Source: Bradyrhizobium sp. URHD0069
Lineage (GTDB): Bacteria; Pseudomonadota; Alphaproteobacteria; Rhizobiales; Xanthobacteraceae
Direction of reading: 5' to 3'
Length of the DNA stretch: 64,000 nucleotides
NCBI RefSeq assembly: GCF_000701345.1
Contig: NZ_JNIJ01000011.1
Span: 152,776-216,775 of the forward strand
In this document: in pieces, positions 51,396 to 59,731 of the stretch
How positions within the stretch are numbered: position 1 is the stretch's first letter
Layout of the letters: every line of letters begins with the position of its first letter
Program-made: the position numbers and the translations under genes
The notes under the pieces: model-generated
Databases searched by the model: none
The model's input: the letters and a program-made list of their open reading frames with translations, nothing else
What the model was told of the DNA's origin: nothing

Positions 51396-51668
51396 TCGAA
51401 CGGCATATGCCGCATCTACGAGCTGAGCAGCAACTTGCCCGAGACTAGTCGGACAATGTCCAGGCAGGACTTCGAACGGTTCTGGGAGATTTCGTCACAC
51501 CTCATGTGAGGATTGATCGCTTGATGTGTTTGACCGACCTCCATACAGCAAAGTCAGTTGGGCCGTTGATTGCGTCGCGGGTCCGATCATGACGCTCTCG
51601 GGTTCCGGAACGAGGGTTGTGCGCCGCGCTCCCCAGATTCGCTGGCCCACACAACAAGGGAAATGGCA

Positions 51669-53111
51669 ATGTCTGAGCTCTGGAGAATGACTGCGCGCAA
51701 TGTCGTGAACCTTCTGAAGCGCCGTGAGCTGACTCCCCTCGATTTAATTGATGCATCGCTCCAGCGAATCGAGAAAACTAATCCCGCGCTGAATTCTCTT
51801 CCGACCGTCTGCGCTGACAGGGCACGCCGACACGCCCGTCGTATCGAACTTTCGGACGAAAATTCCGTCCTTTCAGGTCTTCCTGTCGCAGTGAAAGACC
51901 TCAACGACGTTCAGGGGGTTCGGACAACCTACGGATCGCCTCTGTTCGCCGAACACATCCCAGATGGCTCAGATGCGATGGTGGAGATTCTGGAAGAAAA
52001 CGGCGGAATCGTCATAGCCAAGTCTAACGCACCAGAGTTTGGCCACGGCGCCAATACTTTCAATGATGTTTTCGGCAAAACACGCAACCCTTGGAATACC
52101 GGGTTGACGTGCGGAGGGTCATCCGGCGGGTCGGCAGTTGCGGTTGCATCTGGACAAACCTGGGCCGCGACTGGATCGGACTTCGGATGCAGCTTGCGAA
52201 CGCCAGCCGCGTTTTGCTCCGTTGTAGGTTTACGTCCCTCCCCGGGACGAATCGCCAGAAGCCGAGTGCGCCTGCCGTTCGACAATCTTTGGGTGCAAGG
52301 GCCGATGGCTCGAAACGTCGGCGACGTCGCCCTGCTGCTCGACGCGATGGTCGGCGTTCATCCTCTCGATCCGATCTCCATCGAAAGGCCGGGAATTGCG
52401 TTTGTCAACGCGGTCGATAAACCGCGCGTCCCTCGCCGGATCGCCTTCAGCCCTGACCTCGGCGGCACCGTCAGAATTTCTAAGCAGATGCGCGAGCTGT
52501 TCAGCGATGCCGTGCGGAAGCTGTCCGCCTTGAACGTTCCGATCGATGAAGCCTGCCCCGACTTAAGCGATGCGGGATCTATCTACGAAATTCTGCGAGC
52601 CAACCAGTTTGTGGGGGACCTCGGCCCCATCATTGAAGACCATCGCGACCGCGTCAAAGTGGAATTGGTGGACAATTACGCGCGTGGAAAATCCATGAGT
52701 GTGGAGAAACTCGCGAAGGCAGAGATCGAGCGCGGCAAGCTCTACGAGAGGGTCGCGCGATTTTTCAAGACGTATGACCTCCTGATCGCACCTTCGACGG
52801 CCGTGCTGCCATTTGATATCGACATGAAGTATCTTAAGGATATCGATGGCCAACCCCTGAACTACTACTACGAATGGTACGCTATTTGTTACAGTTTGAC
52901 GCTTACGGCGCTTCCGATCTTGTCGTTGCCTTGCGGTTTCACCTCCGATGGTCTTCCGGTCGCGCTACAACTTGTCGGCCCGCCGCGAGGTGAGCATCGC
53001 CTGCTATCTTACGCCGCACTTCTGGAAGATATCTTTGGGGTCAACCGCGCAACGCCAATCGATGCTCGATCAGCCGAAGAGGCCAGAACAGCGACCGCAC
53101 CTGTCGCCTGA
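51669..53111 (+). CDS. Amidase-signature hydrolase
   Basis: From ATG 51669, eight bases after AAGGG, the product has 480 residues. The Ser-Ser-Lys triad is visible: K76 in A-V-K-D-L-N-D, S151 in C-G-G-S-S-G-G-S-A, and the nucleophile S175 in G-S-D-F-G-C-S-L-R-T-P-A. The C-terminal part ends GFTSDGLPVALQLVGPPRGE. Such enzymes release ammonia from carboxamides. The gene follows two LysR genes facing the phosphonate operon, which raises the possibility that the substrate is a phosphonate amide or that it supplies a carboxylate. The real substrate is unknown. A related amidase remnant lies at 44180. Confidence 0.85.
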   Translation: MSELWRMTARNVVNLLKRRELTPLDLIDASLQRIEKTNPALNSLPTVCADRARRHARRIELSDENSVLSGLPVAVKDLNDVQGVRTTYGSPLFAEHIPDGSDAMVEILEENGGIVIAKSNAPEFGHGANTFNDVFGKTRNPWNTGLTCGGSSGGSAVAVASGQTWAATGSDFGCSLRTPAAFCSVVGLRPSPGRIARSRVRLPFDNLWVQGPMARNVGDVALLLDAMVGVHPLDPISIERPGIAFVNAVDKPRVPRRIAFSPDLGGTVRISKQMRELFSDAVRKLSALNVPIDEACPDLSDAGSIYEILRANQFVGDLGPIIEDHRDRVKVELVDNYARGKSMSVEKLAKAEIERGKLYERVARFFKTYDLLIAPSTAVLPFDIDMKYLKDIDGQPLNYYYEWYAICYSLTLTALPILSLPCGFTSDGLPVALQLVGPPRGEHRLLSYAALLEDIFGVNRATPIDARSAEEARTATAPVA

Positions 53112-53235
53112 ACTCCCGCATCGTTCCACGGCCGCAAACACTGCCTGTACCGAAAACCTTAGCGTGCGACGAGAAACCCGCGCAGCGCGTCGGGCTTCGT
53201 TTTTCGATGACATGCAAACCGTAAACGCGAAAACC

Positions 53236-53700
53236 TCATCGATGAGACCACTCTTCAGCCTTTTGAAGCAGCTCACTTAGCGCCGTTTTTTGCACGTCAA
53301 TGTCTGCCAGTTTAACATTCAATCGGATTGAGCCCTTTCCTCTACCTAACGCCTCTATTCCCGCCTCTTCCAATCTGTCCACAATCGCCTGTCGGGCAGC
53401 AGCACCGACTTTGATAATCACAGCGCAATGTGACGCAACCTTTCGCGGGTAAAACCAGCCAAAAGTATAGCCGTTGATCGGAGAACACGGCACGCCGGCG
53501 GAGCGGAATTTGGCCAGCAACCCTTCGCAGGCCTCGTCCGCGAACACCTCCTCGAGAATCTTAAGGAGGTCCTCCTGGTACTGCGCGCGGAGCGAGGTGG
53601 AGGCGAACCGCAAATCTTCAGACAGATCAGGACGGGCGATCGCGTTGCAGTCTGCCAATTCAAACGGAGATGGGGAATCGAACCCGAGCGCAATCTTCCG
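53236..53700 (-). pseudogene. CoA-transferase remnant fused to an unknown C-terminus
   Basis: The minus frame reads P-D-L-S-E-D-L-R-F-A-S-T-S-L-R-A-Q-Y, then LLKILEEVFADEACEGLLAK and A-G-V-P-C-S-P-I-N-G-Y. This is the C-terminal block of CaiB/BaiF (class III) CoA-transferases, normally about 400 residues. At T-F-G-W-F-Y-P-R-K the frame continues into an unrelated part (SHCAVIIKVGAAARQAIVDR, EEAGIEALGRGKGSIRLNVK) that I do not recognise. The N-terminal catalytic part (Asp) is absent. It is a chimera of two broken genes rather than a real protein. Confidence 0.5.
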
Positions 53701-54260
53701 CTGCTCTGTCTTCCTCCGTCTGGCTGGTTTGCCGAAAACGACCGTCGGCGGCTCGTCCAGGTTTCGCCGGTCCCGAGCTGGCGCAGATGAGCGAGAAGAT
53801 ACGTACACAGATGCACCGTTTTCTGGGATGCCGGAATCCGTGGACCGGATTTCGTTTGGGCTGCAACAGGGCCGGCGCGCGAAGCATACAGCCGTCATCC
53901 GGTAGTGTTTCGGGAAGCATCGACCTCCGGTCAACGTGAGATGATGCCGGTGGCGGGACTTTTTGCGCGAAGTGCGGCGCCTCGTCGTGGATTTTGCAGT
54001 AGGTCGTGTCCTGAAAGCGGAGGCAGGCGACGACGAACAGCGCGTAGGCTCAGCCGCCGATGAGGTTGAGCATTTGATCCTTATTGGCCTGGTCTCCGTA
54101 AGATTCGGAGAATGAAATTCAGCCAAGATGCAGGTGATCGATGGCCGGGTGACCGTTCGATGCAAGGCGAAGAGCACCCAAACAATGAGGGCGTCTTTTG
54201 TCCGCCACAGCTCTGCATTATATTATGGGCCCACCGCGCGTGGAAAAGCGGAGCAAGGAT
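53701..54260. other. Debris region between two broken genes
   Basis: Between 53940 and 54110 one minus frame reads SYGDQANKDQMLNLIGG, a stop, then AYALFVVACLRFQDTTYCKI, which looks like a decayed coding stretch of unknown family. Longer frames here are arginine-rich shadows. No gene can be called. Confidence 0.35.
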
Positions 54261-55401
54261 ATGGCGAAGAACGTTGTGATACTTTCCGACGGAACTGGCC
54301 AAGGTGCTAGCATGCCGAAGGCGGAGCGCACCAACGTCTGGAAGCTATGGGATGCAACGAAAGAGGCTGCTTCTGCTCAACAGGTAACGTTCTATGATGA
54401 GGGCCAGGGTGCGGAGCACAAGCGCGAGTGGTGGCGTTGGGCGTACGATCTCGCCAGCCGGGCGACGGGCCTCGGAATCTCGCAAAATATCAAGGACTGC
54501 TATACGGCGCTCATCGAATACTATGAACCGGGTGACCGGGTCTTTCTGTTCGGATTCAGTCGTGGCGCCTTTACCGTACGTAGTGTCGGCGGCGTGCTGT
54601 CGCTGTGTGGCATTCCGCAACGCGACGCCGCGGGAAACAGTCCTCGCGACCGTCAGAATAAGAAGGGTCGATTGGCGCTTGTCGAGGAGGCGATTGAGAC
54701 GGTCTACAAGCACTACGGAGGCAATGAGAAGCAGGAAGAGCGCATTGCCCTTGGCGTGAAGTATCGCGCCCGCTACCACAGCCTTTCCATCGACTCCGGC
54801 AACCCTCCCTTTCCCTATTTCATTGGAGTTTGGGACACCTTGCGCGCGCTCGGTATTCCAGGTTCAAGCGGATTGGTCTTGTGCCGTCACCTTCCACAAC
54901 GCCTCGCTAAATCCCTGCGTCCCCTACGGACGCCAAGCGCTCTCGATCGACGAAAACCGCGAAATCTTCGCGCCGGAGATTTGGGACGAGTCGGAAGAAT
55001 TGCCGGAAGCCAAAGCGCGTGGCCGTATCAAGCAGGTTTGGTTCCCCGGCGTGCATTCCGACGTCGGCGGCGGCTATCCCGAGACGGGCCTATCCGATTT
55101 GGCGTTGGAGTGGATGATCAAGGAGGCGATGGCAGTCGAGCATCCGCTCATCGTGGATAGGACCAAGCTGAAATGGAAGCCGTCACACGAAGGCATTCAG
55201 CACGACGAGCGGACCGGATGGGGTCGCGCCTGGGCCGAGGGTACCAGGGAAGGCGTACGAGACGGCAAGGGCCCGGACATCCTACATGAAGGTTCTGTTC
55301 GCAAGCGGTTTGGCTTAGCCAAGGCACGTTGCGTGACCGGCGATCGACCCTACCGTCCGAAGGCGCTGGCAAAACACCGGGATTGTTTGACCTTCTATTG
55401 A
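54261..55401 (+). pseudogene. DUF2235 alpha/beta hydrolase, frameshifted
   Basis: From ATG 54261 (GGAG seven bases upstream) the protein begins MAKNVVILSDGTGQGASMPK. It has the nucleophile elbow F-G-F-S-R-G-A-F-T-V-R near residue 100 and Y-F-I-G-V-W-D-T-L-R-A-L-G-I-P. One base is missing near 54885-54895, after which the neighbouring frame continues S-L-N-P-C-V-P-Y-G-R-Q-A-L-S-I-D-E-N-R and VWFPGVHSDVGGGYPETGLS. That block carries the catalytic His/Asp. Joined, it would be about 380 residues. DUF2235 includes type VI secretion phospholipase effectors and many non-secreted members. No T6SS gene is near. Confidence 0.8.
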
Positions 55402-55567
55402 GGTCCAATCGGCTTCCCCGGTCGCGATACGCCGGTGTGAATCGGCGTGAAACTATTAATCGACCCGGTCTATCCACGCAACGTCCATCAGCTATCATTA
55501 CGCGAGCTGCAGGAACAGTTGCGCTGCTGGAGCGTTCTAAGAGGAAATCCCCCAAAGGAGCATTCTC

Positions 55568-55813
55568 ATGCGTCAACAACGCACGCACCCAACGCGTATG
55601 GCTGCGCCCGCGTCAACTTACCGGGCGCCGACCGATCCTCCAACAAGTGGCTACGCCCTCATCGTGGACGGCCATGTCAAGCTCGAGTTCAAGATCCAGG
55701 ATTCCGCCATCCAAGCAGCCAAAGATTTGAAGCAGCGTTTTCCAAACCTTCAGATCAAGGTTTACGATGCGGAAACAAAGCGCAGTGAGAAGATCGAGCT
55801 AGCTCCAGCCTGA
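55568..55813 (+). CDS. Small hypothetical protein
   Basis: This 81-residue protein has AAAGGAG upstream and a basic, proline-rich N-terminus (QQRTHPTRMAAPASTYRAPT). A folded part reads SGYALIVDGHVKLEFKIQDS, AIQAAKDLKQRFPNLQIKVY, then DAETKRSEKIELAPA. The beta-alpha-beta pattern with a G-H-x-K-L-E-F-K strand suggests a small soluble domain. It lies after the DUF2235 gene but without overlap. Function unknown. Confidence 0.6.
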   Translation: MRQQRTHPTRMAAPASTYRAPTDPPTSGYALIVDGHVKLEFKIQDSAIQAAKDLKQRFPNLQIKVYDAETKRSEKIELAPA

Positions 55814-55951
55814 TGGCGGCTGAGTTCGGCGTCTGGGAAATCGGAAACGGTTCGCAAACCACTCAACCTACCGGCGCATCCCGCTAACGAATCTAAAATC
55901 GTTCTGGCGGACGTTAGTGGCAACCAAAGGGGTGAAGATGGAGTTCGGACC

Positions 55952-56179
55952 ATGAACGGGGAAGCCGCCTTAGAGAACGTGCGCCGATATCGCGCGATCG
56001 CTTCGTTATACCGACAAACCGCGGCCTTCCGGCCTGCCCAAAGCTGGTCTTTACTGGGGCAGGCTAAGGAATGGGAGCGTCGGGCCTTGGCGGAGTTGGA
56101 AGCCTACTTTGAACGGACTGGTGGCGAACAGGCGCGATATTGGAAATCGGTGGCGTCACCTGAGTGCCGCCCAGCGTGA
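55952..56179 (+). CDS. Small helical protein
   Basis: This 75-residue helical protein (NVRRYRAIASLYRQTAAFRP, AQSWSLLGQAKEWERRALAE, LEAYFERTGGEQARYW) resembles the small Arg/Ala-rich helical proteins frequent in Bradyrhizobium-type genomes. GGAG is present 14 bases upstream. No membrane segment or motif is visible. It converges on a 48-codon gene. Confidence 0.6.
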   Translation: MNGEAALENVRRYRAIASLYRQTAAFRPAQSWSLLGQAKEWERRALAELEAYFERTGGEQARYWKSVASPECRPA

Positions 56180-56315
56180 ATCGGATCCAAGTGTAAGGAC
56201 GCCGCCAAAGTGTTCTCGAGCCCTTGCTGTGCTGCGTGAGGCTAATCGGTTAGCTCGTTCACACTTGAACAGCAAATTTCATCAAGCTGCCGCGCCAGCG
56301 CCAGCGCGCTTACCC

Positions 56316-56462
56316 TTAGTGCCTCGATCTTCGATGCTTCGGATGCTGCTTTTCGAGCTCTTGGATACGCTCGTTGAATGAGGCTAGCTCAAGATAAAGG
56401 CGCTCGATTTCCGCGTTCTTCCTGACCGGCCCAAATGGCTTCCAAACCGTGCGTGATCGCAT
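56316..56462 (-). CDS. Very small coiled-coil protein
   Basis: A 48-residue gene starts at ATG 56462, six to seven bases after GGGGAG. It reads MRSRTVWKPFGPVRKNAEIE, then R-L-Y-L-E-L-A-S-F-N-E-R-I-Q-E-L-E-K-Q and a basic tail K-H-R-R-S-R-H. The middle has heptad-like leucine/glutamate spacing fitting a short coiled coil. It could be a DNA- or RNA-associated accessory peptide. No family recognised. Confidence 0.45.
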   Translation of the reverse strand: MRSRTVWKPFGPVRKNAEIERLYLELASFNERIQELEKQHPKHRRSRH

Positions 56463-56608
56463 GACGCGCTCCCCTGCTTGGGCACGCCTGCGTGAACCCG
56501 ATTCGTGGCCAGAATTGGAAGCCCTCTTGGCGAGGATATGACCGGGCCGCGAGGTTGATAGTTTCGGAAAATCAGAATTTTACTCGACTCCCAACCCAAA
56601 TCAGTGGT

Positions 56609-56977
56609 CTAAAGTCGCCGGCAGCAACCACGTTCGAGCAAACGAGAGGTCGACGGTGCCAGATCGGGATGTGGCGCACTCGGATTTCCAGCCGCAACTA
56701 TTCCGGAAGTTACCCACCAGATACCGGCACCTACCGAGAGAGATCCGGCACTCGGCGTATCCCCCGCGGCTACATCGATGGTCGAGAGACCGACGCCGAT
56801 TCCGACCATGTTGAGAATTATCTGCATGACGAGGGCAATCGTGGCCCCCGCGAACACGGCACCCCAGGAGACCTGATTCAACATTATCGTGCGGACGTCG
56901 TCAGCGGGACCGACCGCACTCACTTGGGCAGGATTTCGGTGCTCGTTGGGACGAACCACTTCGGGTGAATAAGCCAT
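56609..56977 (-). pseudogene. Truncated membrane protein
   Basis: From ATG 56977 the protein reads M-A-Y-S-P-E-V-V-R-P-N-E-H-R-N-P and carries one complete membrane helix (SWGAVFAGATIALVMQIILN, then MVGIGVGLSTID) and the start of another (GIWWVTSGIVAA). From G-N-P-S-A-P the frame becomes polar and ends, whereas homologues of this type, as I recall, continue with more helices. The 3' part seems lost after about residue 94. Function unknown; similar proteins are predicted permease-like or general membrane proteins. Confidence 0.55.
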
Positions 56978-57406
56978 TTTGTAAACGCTTTCTACAAATT
57001 GGAAACTTTGCCTGTAACCTCCTCTTTCCAACGATGTTCCTTTGCTTGCTGAATTAATCTGCGTGCAGCTTACACAGGACCGACGCCAAATTCCACGGTC
57101 GCCGGCTGCTGCCCTGCGTCCAACATCGGAATGAATTAGCCAGACCTCGATCCGGCGCGCGACCTCCTGGGCGAGGCCTCCTTCGATCAGGCACCATCAT
57201 CTTGCGGCTGTGGGAGTTAGCGCGCGCTGCTTCGCCAGCAACGCTGGTCGCCGTAGGACCGTTGCTGGGTTGCTGATCTTTTCAGCGATCCTCGATGGTA
57301 CCGAGGAACGAAGGCTCCAAGTTCCGGTTATTGCGCATACTGGCTCCTTCAACGTGCGGCAATCCGGTTCGTGAGTTTGATTGAGCCCGCGTCATGAGGC
57401 TAGCGA
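56978..57406. other. Intergenic stretch without a convincing gene
   Basis: The left end carries the promoter side of the truncated membrane-protein gene and the right end that of the alpha/beta hydrolase gene. No coding pattern, large palindrome or repeat was found. Confidence 0.35.
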
Positions 57407-58387
57407 ATGTCCACTGCTGCAACCGTCTCCGTCATTATTGTGGTCGCTCTCATTCTTCTGGCGATCGGGAACATTGTGTTCTCAGTCCTGGCGGAACGGA
57501 ATAACCCACCTATTGGTACCTTTACCGAGTGCGACGGCGTGCGACTCCACTATCTCGACCGTGGTGATCCCGCGGCTCCCTGCGTGGTGCTGTTTCATGG
57601 CAACGGCTCTATGATCCAAGATTTCACGATCAGCGGGCTTGTTGACCTTCTTGCCCGCCGCAATCGTGTTCTCTGCTTTGACCGGCCCGGCTTCGGATAT
57701 AGCCAACGGCCCCGCTCGCGGATCTGGACCGCAACAGCCCAAGCGGATCTGTTTGTGAAGGCTCTTAATCAACTCGGCGCACGCAATCCTGTCGTGCTGG
57801 GCCACTCATGGGGTGCGCTGGTCGCTATTGCCATCGGATTGCGAAATGACTATCCGATCCGTGGTCTTGTGCTTGCCTCCGGTTACTACTTTCCGACCTG
57901 GCGCTGGGACGTGTGGATGATGTCAGGTCCAGCGATACCGGTATTGGGCGATCTGGTTCGTTACACGGTCGCTCCAATCATTTCATGGGCCATTCTGCCG
58001 AGATTGATTCGCAAGCTTTTCGCACCCCGCTCTGTCCCGCGCGACTTCAAGACCCGGTTCCCAGCTTCGCTAACGCTCAGGCCCAAACAGTTGAGGGCGG
58101 CTGCCGAGGAAAGTGCCTTGCTCGTTCCGGCGGCGGCACACTTCCAGTCTCGTTATCCAAGCATTCGGTGTCCTGTCCGCATCTTCCACGGAACAGGGGA
58201 CCAAGTCAGCGAACCCGAACAGGCGCGACGTCTACACCAGATGCTGAGCCGCTCCGACCTCCACCTCCTTCAGGATGCTGGGCACATGGTAATTTATGCC
58301 GATGGTGCCGCTATTGCGCTGGCCGCAGATACGGCAGGTGTGCCATTGCCTCATGACATGAGACGGCGTGGCCCAGATGTCAGATGA
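57407..58387 (+). CDS. Membrane-anchored alpha/beta hydrolase
   Basis: This 326-residue protein has an N-terminal membrane anchor (VSVIIVVALILLAIGNIVFS). The fold shows the oxyanion loop H-G-N-G (H64), the nucleophile elbow G-H-S-W-G-A (S134), an aspartate in H-G-T-G-D-Q-V-S and the catalytic histidine in D-A-G-H-M-V-I-Y. The layout matches haloalkane-dehalogenase/epoxide-hydrolase-like enzymes; the Ser elbow makes it an esterase or hydrolase rather than a dehalogenase. The anchor suggests it acts at the membrane with the domain on one side. Substrate unknown. Confidence 0.83.
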   Translation: MSTAATVSVIIVVALILLAIGNIVFSVLAERNNPPIGTFTECDGVRLHYLDRGDPAAPCVVLFHGNGSMIQDFTISGLVDLLARRNRVLCFDRPGFGYSQRPRSRIWTATAQADLFVKALNQLGARNPVVLGHSWGALVAIAIGLRNDYPIRGLVLASGYYFPTWRWDVWMMSGPAIPVLGDLVRYTVAPIISWAILPRLIRKLFAPRSVPRDFKTRFPASLTLRPKQLRAAAEESALLVPAAAHFQSRYPSIRCPVRIFHGTGDQVSEPEQARRLHQMLSRSDLHLLQDAGHMVIYADGAAIALAADTAGVPLPHDMRRRGPDVR

Positions 58388-58520
58388 CCGAGCGATCAGT
58401 TGATAGTTCGGGTGTTACGTTCTGAACACGACTTTTGCGGCGAAATGGTTGAAGTGCTGTAGGAACATTGTGGAACACTGCGGATTGGAGAAACAAACGA
58501 AAAATCTTTAGGAGGTCATC

Positions 58521-58883
58521 ATGGCTATCGAAGATCAGGAGACCGAAAATCTGATTGGCAGCGACAAGGTCGAGGGTACTGCCGTGTACGGCGCAGACAA
58601 TCAGAAGATCGGCTCCATCGAACGGGTAATGATCGACAAGATTAGCGGACAAGTTCACTACGCTGTTGTGAGCTTTGGCGGCTTTCTCGGGATTGGCGAT
58701 GACCACTATCCCCTGCCGTGGCAATCGCTGAAATACGACACCGACCTCGGCGGCTATATCACTGGCATCACCGAAGACCAGCTGCCGAGTGCGCCAAAGT
58801 ACAGCAACGATAGCAAGTGGGATTGGTCAGACCCTGCGGCTGGCCGCTTGATCCGTGAGTACTATGGCGTTTCGGTTGTGTAA
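58521..58883 (+). CDS. PRC-barrel domain protein
   Basis: This 120-residue protein starts behind a strong TTAGGAGG. The PRC-barrel core begins V-E-G-T-A-V-Y-G-A-D-N-Q-K-I-G-S-I-E, then MIDKISGQVHYAVVSFGGFL and H-Y-P-L-P-W-Q-S-L-K-Y-D. The C-terminus (NDSKWDWSDPAAGRLIREYY) follows the same pattern as stress-inducible PRC-barrel proteins of rhizobia. Such proteins are small soluble domains, often salt- or heat-induced. It is likely monocistronic. Confidence 0.82.
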   Translation: MAIEDQETENLIGSDKVEGTAVYGADNQKIGSIERVMIDKISGQVHYAVVSFGGFLGIGDDHYPLPWQSLKYDTDLGGYITGITEDQLPSAPKYSNDSKWDWSDPAAGRLIREYYGVSVV

Positions 58884-59236
58884 CCCCCAGCATTCAGTTT
58901 GGTAGTGCAACCAAGGTACATCTCCGCCAATCTTTGGAGCGTTCTAGTTCAAGCGTTACCTGGCTACATCCGAAATGCGTTTTGCAGACCGCCGGAGGTC
59001 CGCCGTTTGTTATGGCGCTGGCGTACCGAAGTCAGACAAACTTCGATTTTCGGTCAGGACTAATCGACTTTGAGCCTCCATGCTGCGCTCTGGTTTCACT
59101 ACGGGCCCACTACTCTCCCGACTCGGATTTTGGATCGGGCATTAGTGCGAGAGTCCGTTGACGGACAAACCTTTCCACTCACAAGCGATAACGTCAGTAA
59201 CGCCCGAAATCCCAGATCCCGCGTTTCCTCCAGTTG
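58884..59236. other. Intergenic stretch without a convincing gene
   Basis: One plus frame at 58934-59161 is open but has no ribosome site and an irregular composition. No signals were found apart from the stem-loop at 59237. Confidence 0.35.
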
Positions 59237-59270
59237 AACCCCGTTCGTAACCCCTGCTGCGGACGGGGTT
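59237..59270 (+). terminator. Possible terminator hairpin
   Basis: AACCCCGT at 59237-59244 pairs perfectly with ACGGGGTT at 59263-59270 around an 18-base loop and is followed by TTCATT. It lies 354 bases after the PRC-barrel stop and 66 bases beyond the response-regulator stop on the opposite strand, so its user is uncertain. Confidence 0.45.
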
Positions 59271-59335
59271 TTCATTCCCGGTCCTATGGGTCCGCTTTTC
59301 CACTGCGCTCGTGTAAGACTTTGCTAGTCAACAAC

Positions 59336-59731
59336 CTAAGGGCTCAGCGTGGTCTTACTGCCATCAATGTGGTCAGCAAGCGTTTTGGCCAAGACTGCTA
59401 AATCAACCGGCTTGATACAACGAGGAATATCGGCATAAGCATCCGGCTCCGATTCACCACCGTAGCCTGACGCAAAGACAAACGGGACACGCTTTAGCCG
59501 AAGCACGTCAGCGACGGGATAGACCCGTTCACCCCTGAGATTAATGTCCAGAACCGCGCCCTGAACATCAGCGGACTCCAGCAGCTCTAGTGCTTCCGCA
59601 ACGGAGCCTACGGGACCCAGCACTTCCGCCCCGAGAATCTGGAAGTAATCCGCTAGATCTTGAGCCAGAAGATATTCATCCTCCACAATCAGTACGTGAT
59701 GTCCACGCCAACGATCCGCAGCAAGATTCAT
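59336..59731 (-). CDS. Single-domain response regulator
   Basis: This 131-residue receiver domain has the acidic pair in I-V-E-D-E-Y (E17, D18), the phosphoacceptor D62 in V-L-D-I-N-L-R-G, F-A-S-G-Y-G for the switch Ser, and the lysine in R-C-I-K-P-V-D. There is no output domain. Such receivers of HWE/HisKA-2 systems act as phosphate sinks or partner through protein contacts. It overlaps the end of the kinase gene by four bases, so the two are translationally coupled. Confidence 0.87.
   Translation of the reverse strand: MNLAADRWRGHHVLIVEDEYLLAQDLADYFQILGAEVLGPVGSVAEALELLESADVQGAVLDINLRGERVYPVADVLRLKRVPFVFASGYGGESEPDAYADIPRCIKPVDLAVLAKTLADHIDGSKTTLSP

Noticed and set aside
54198..54260. An upstream start for the DUF2235 gene
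   Set aside because: The first codons are non-conserved and the ATG at 54261 has the proper GGAG spacing.
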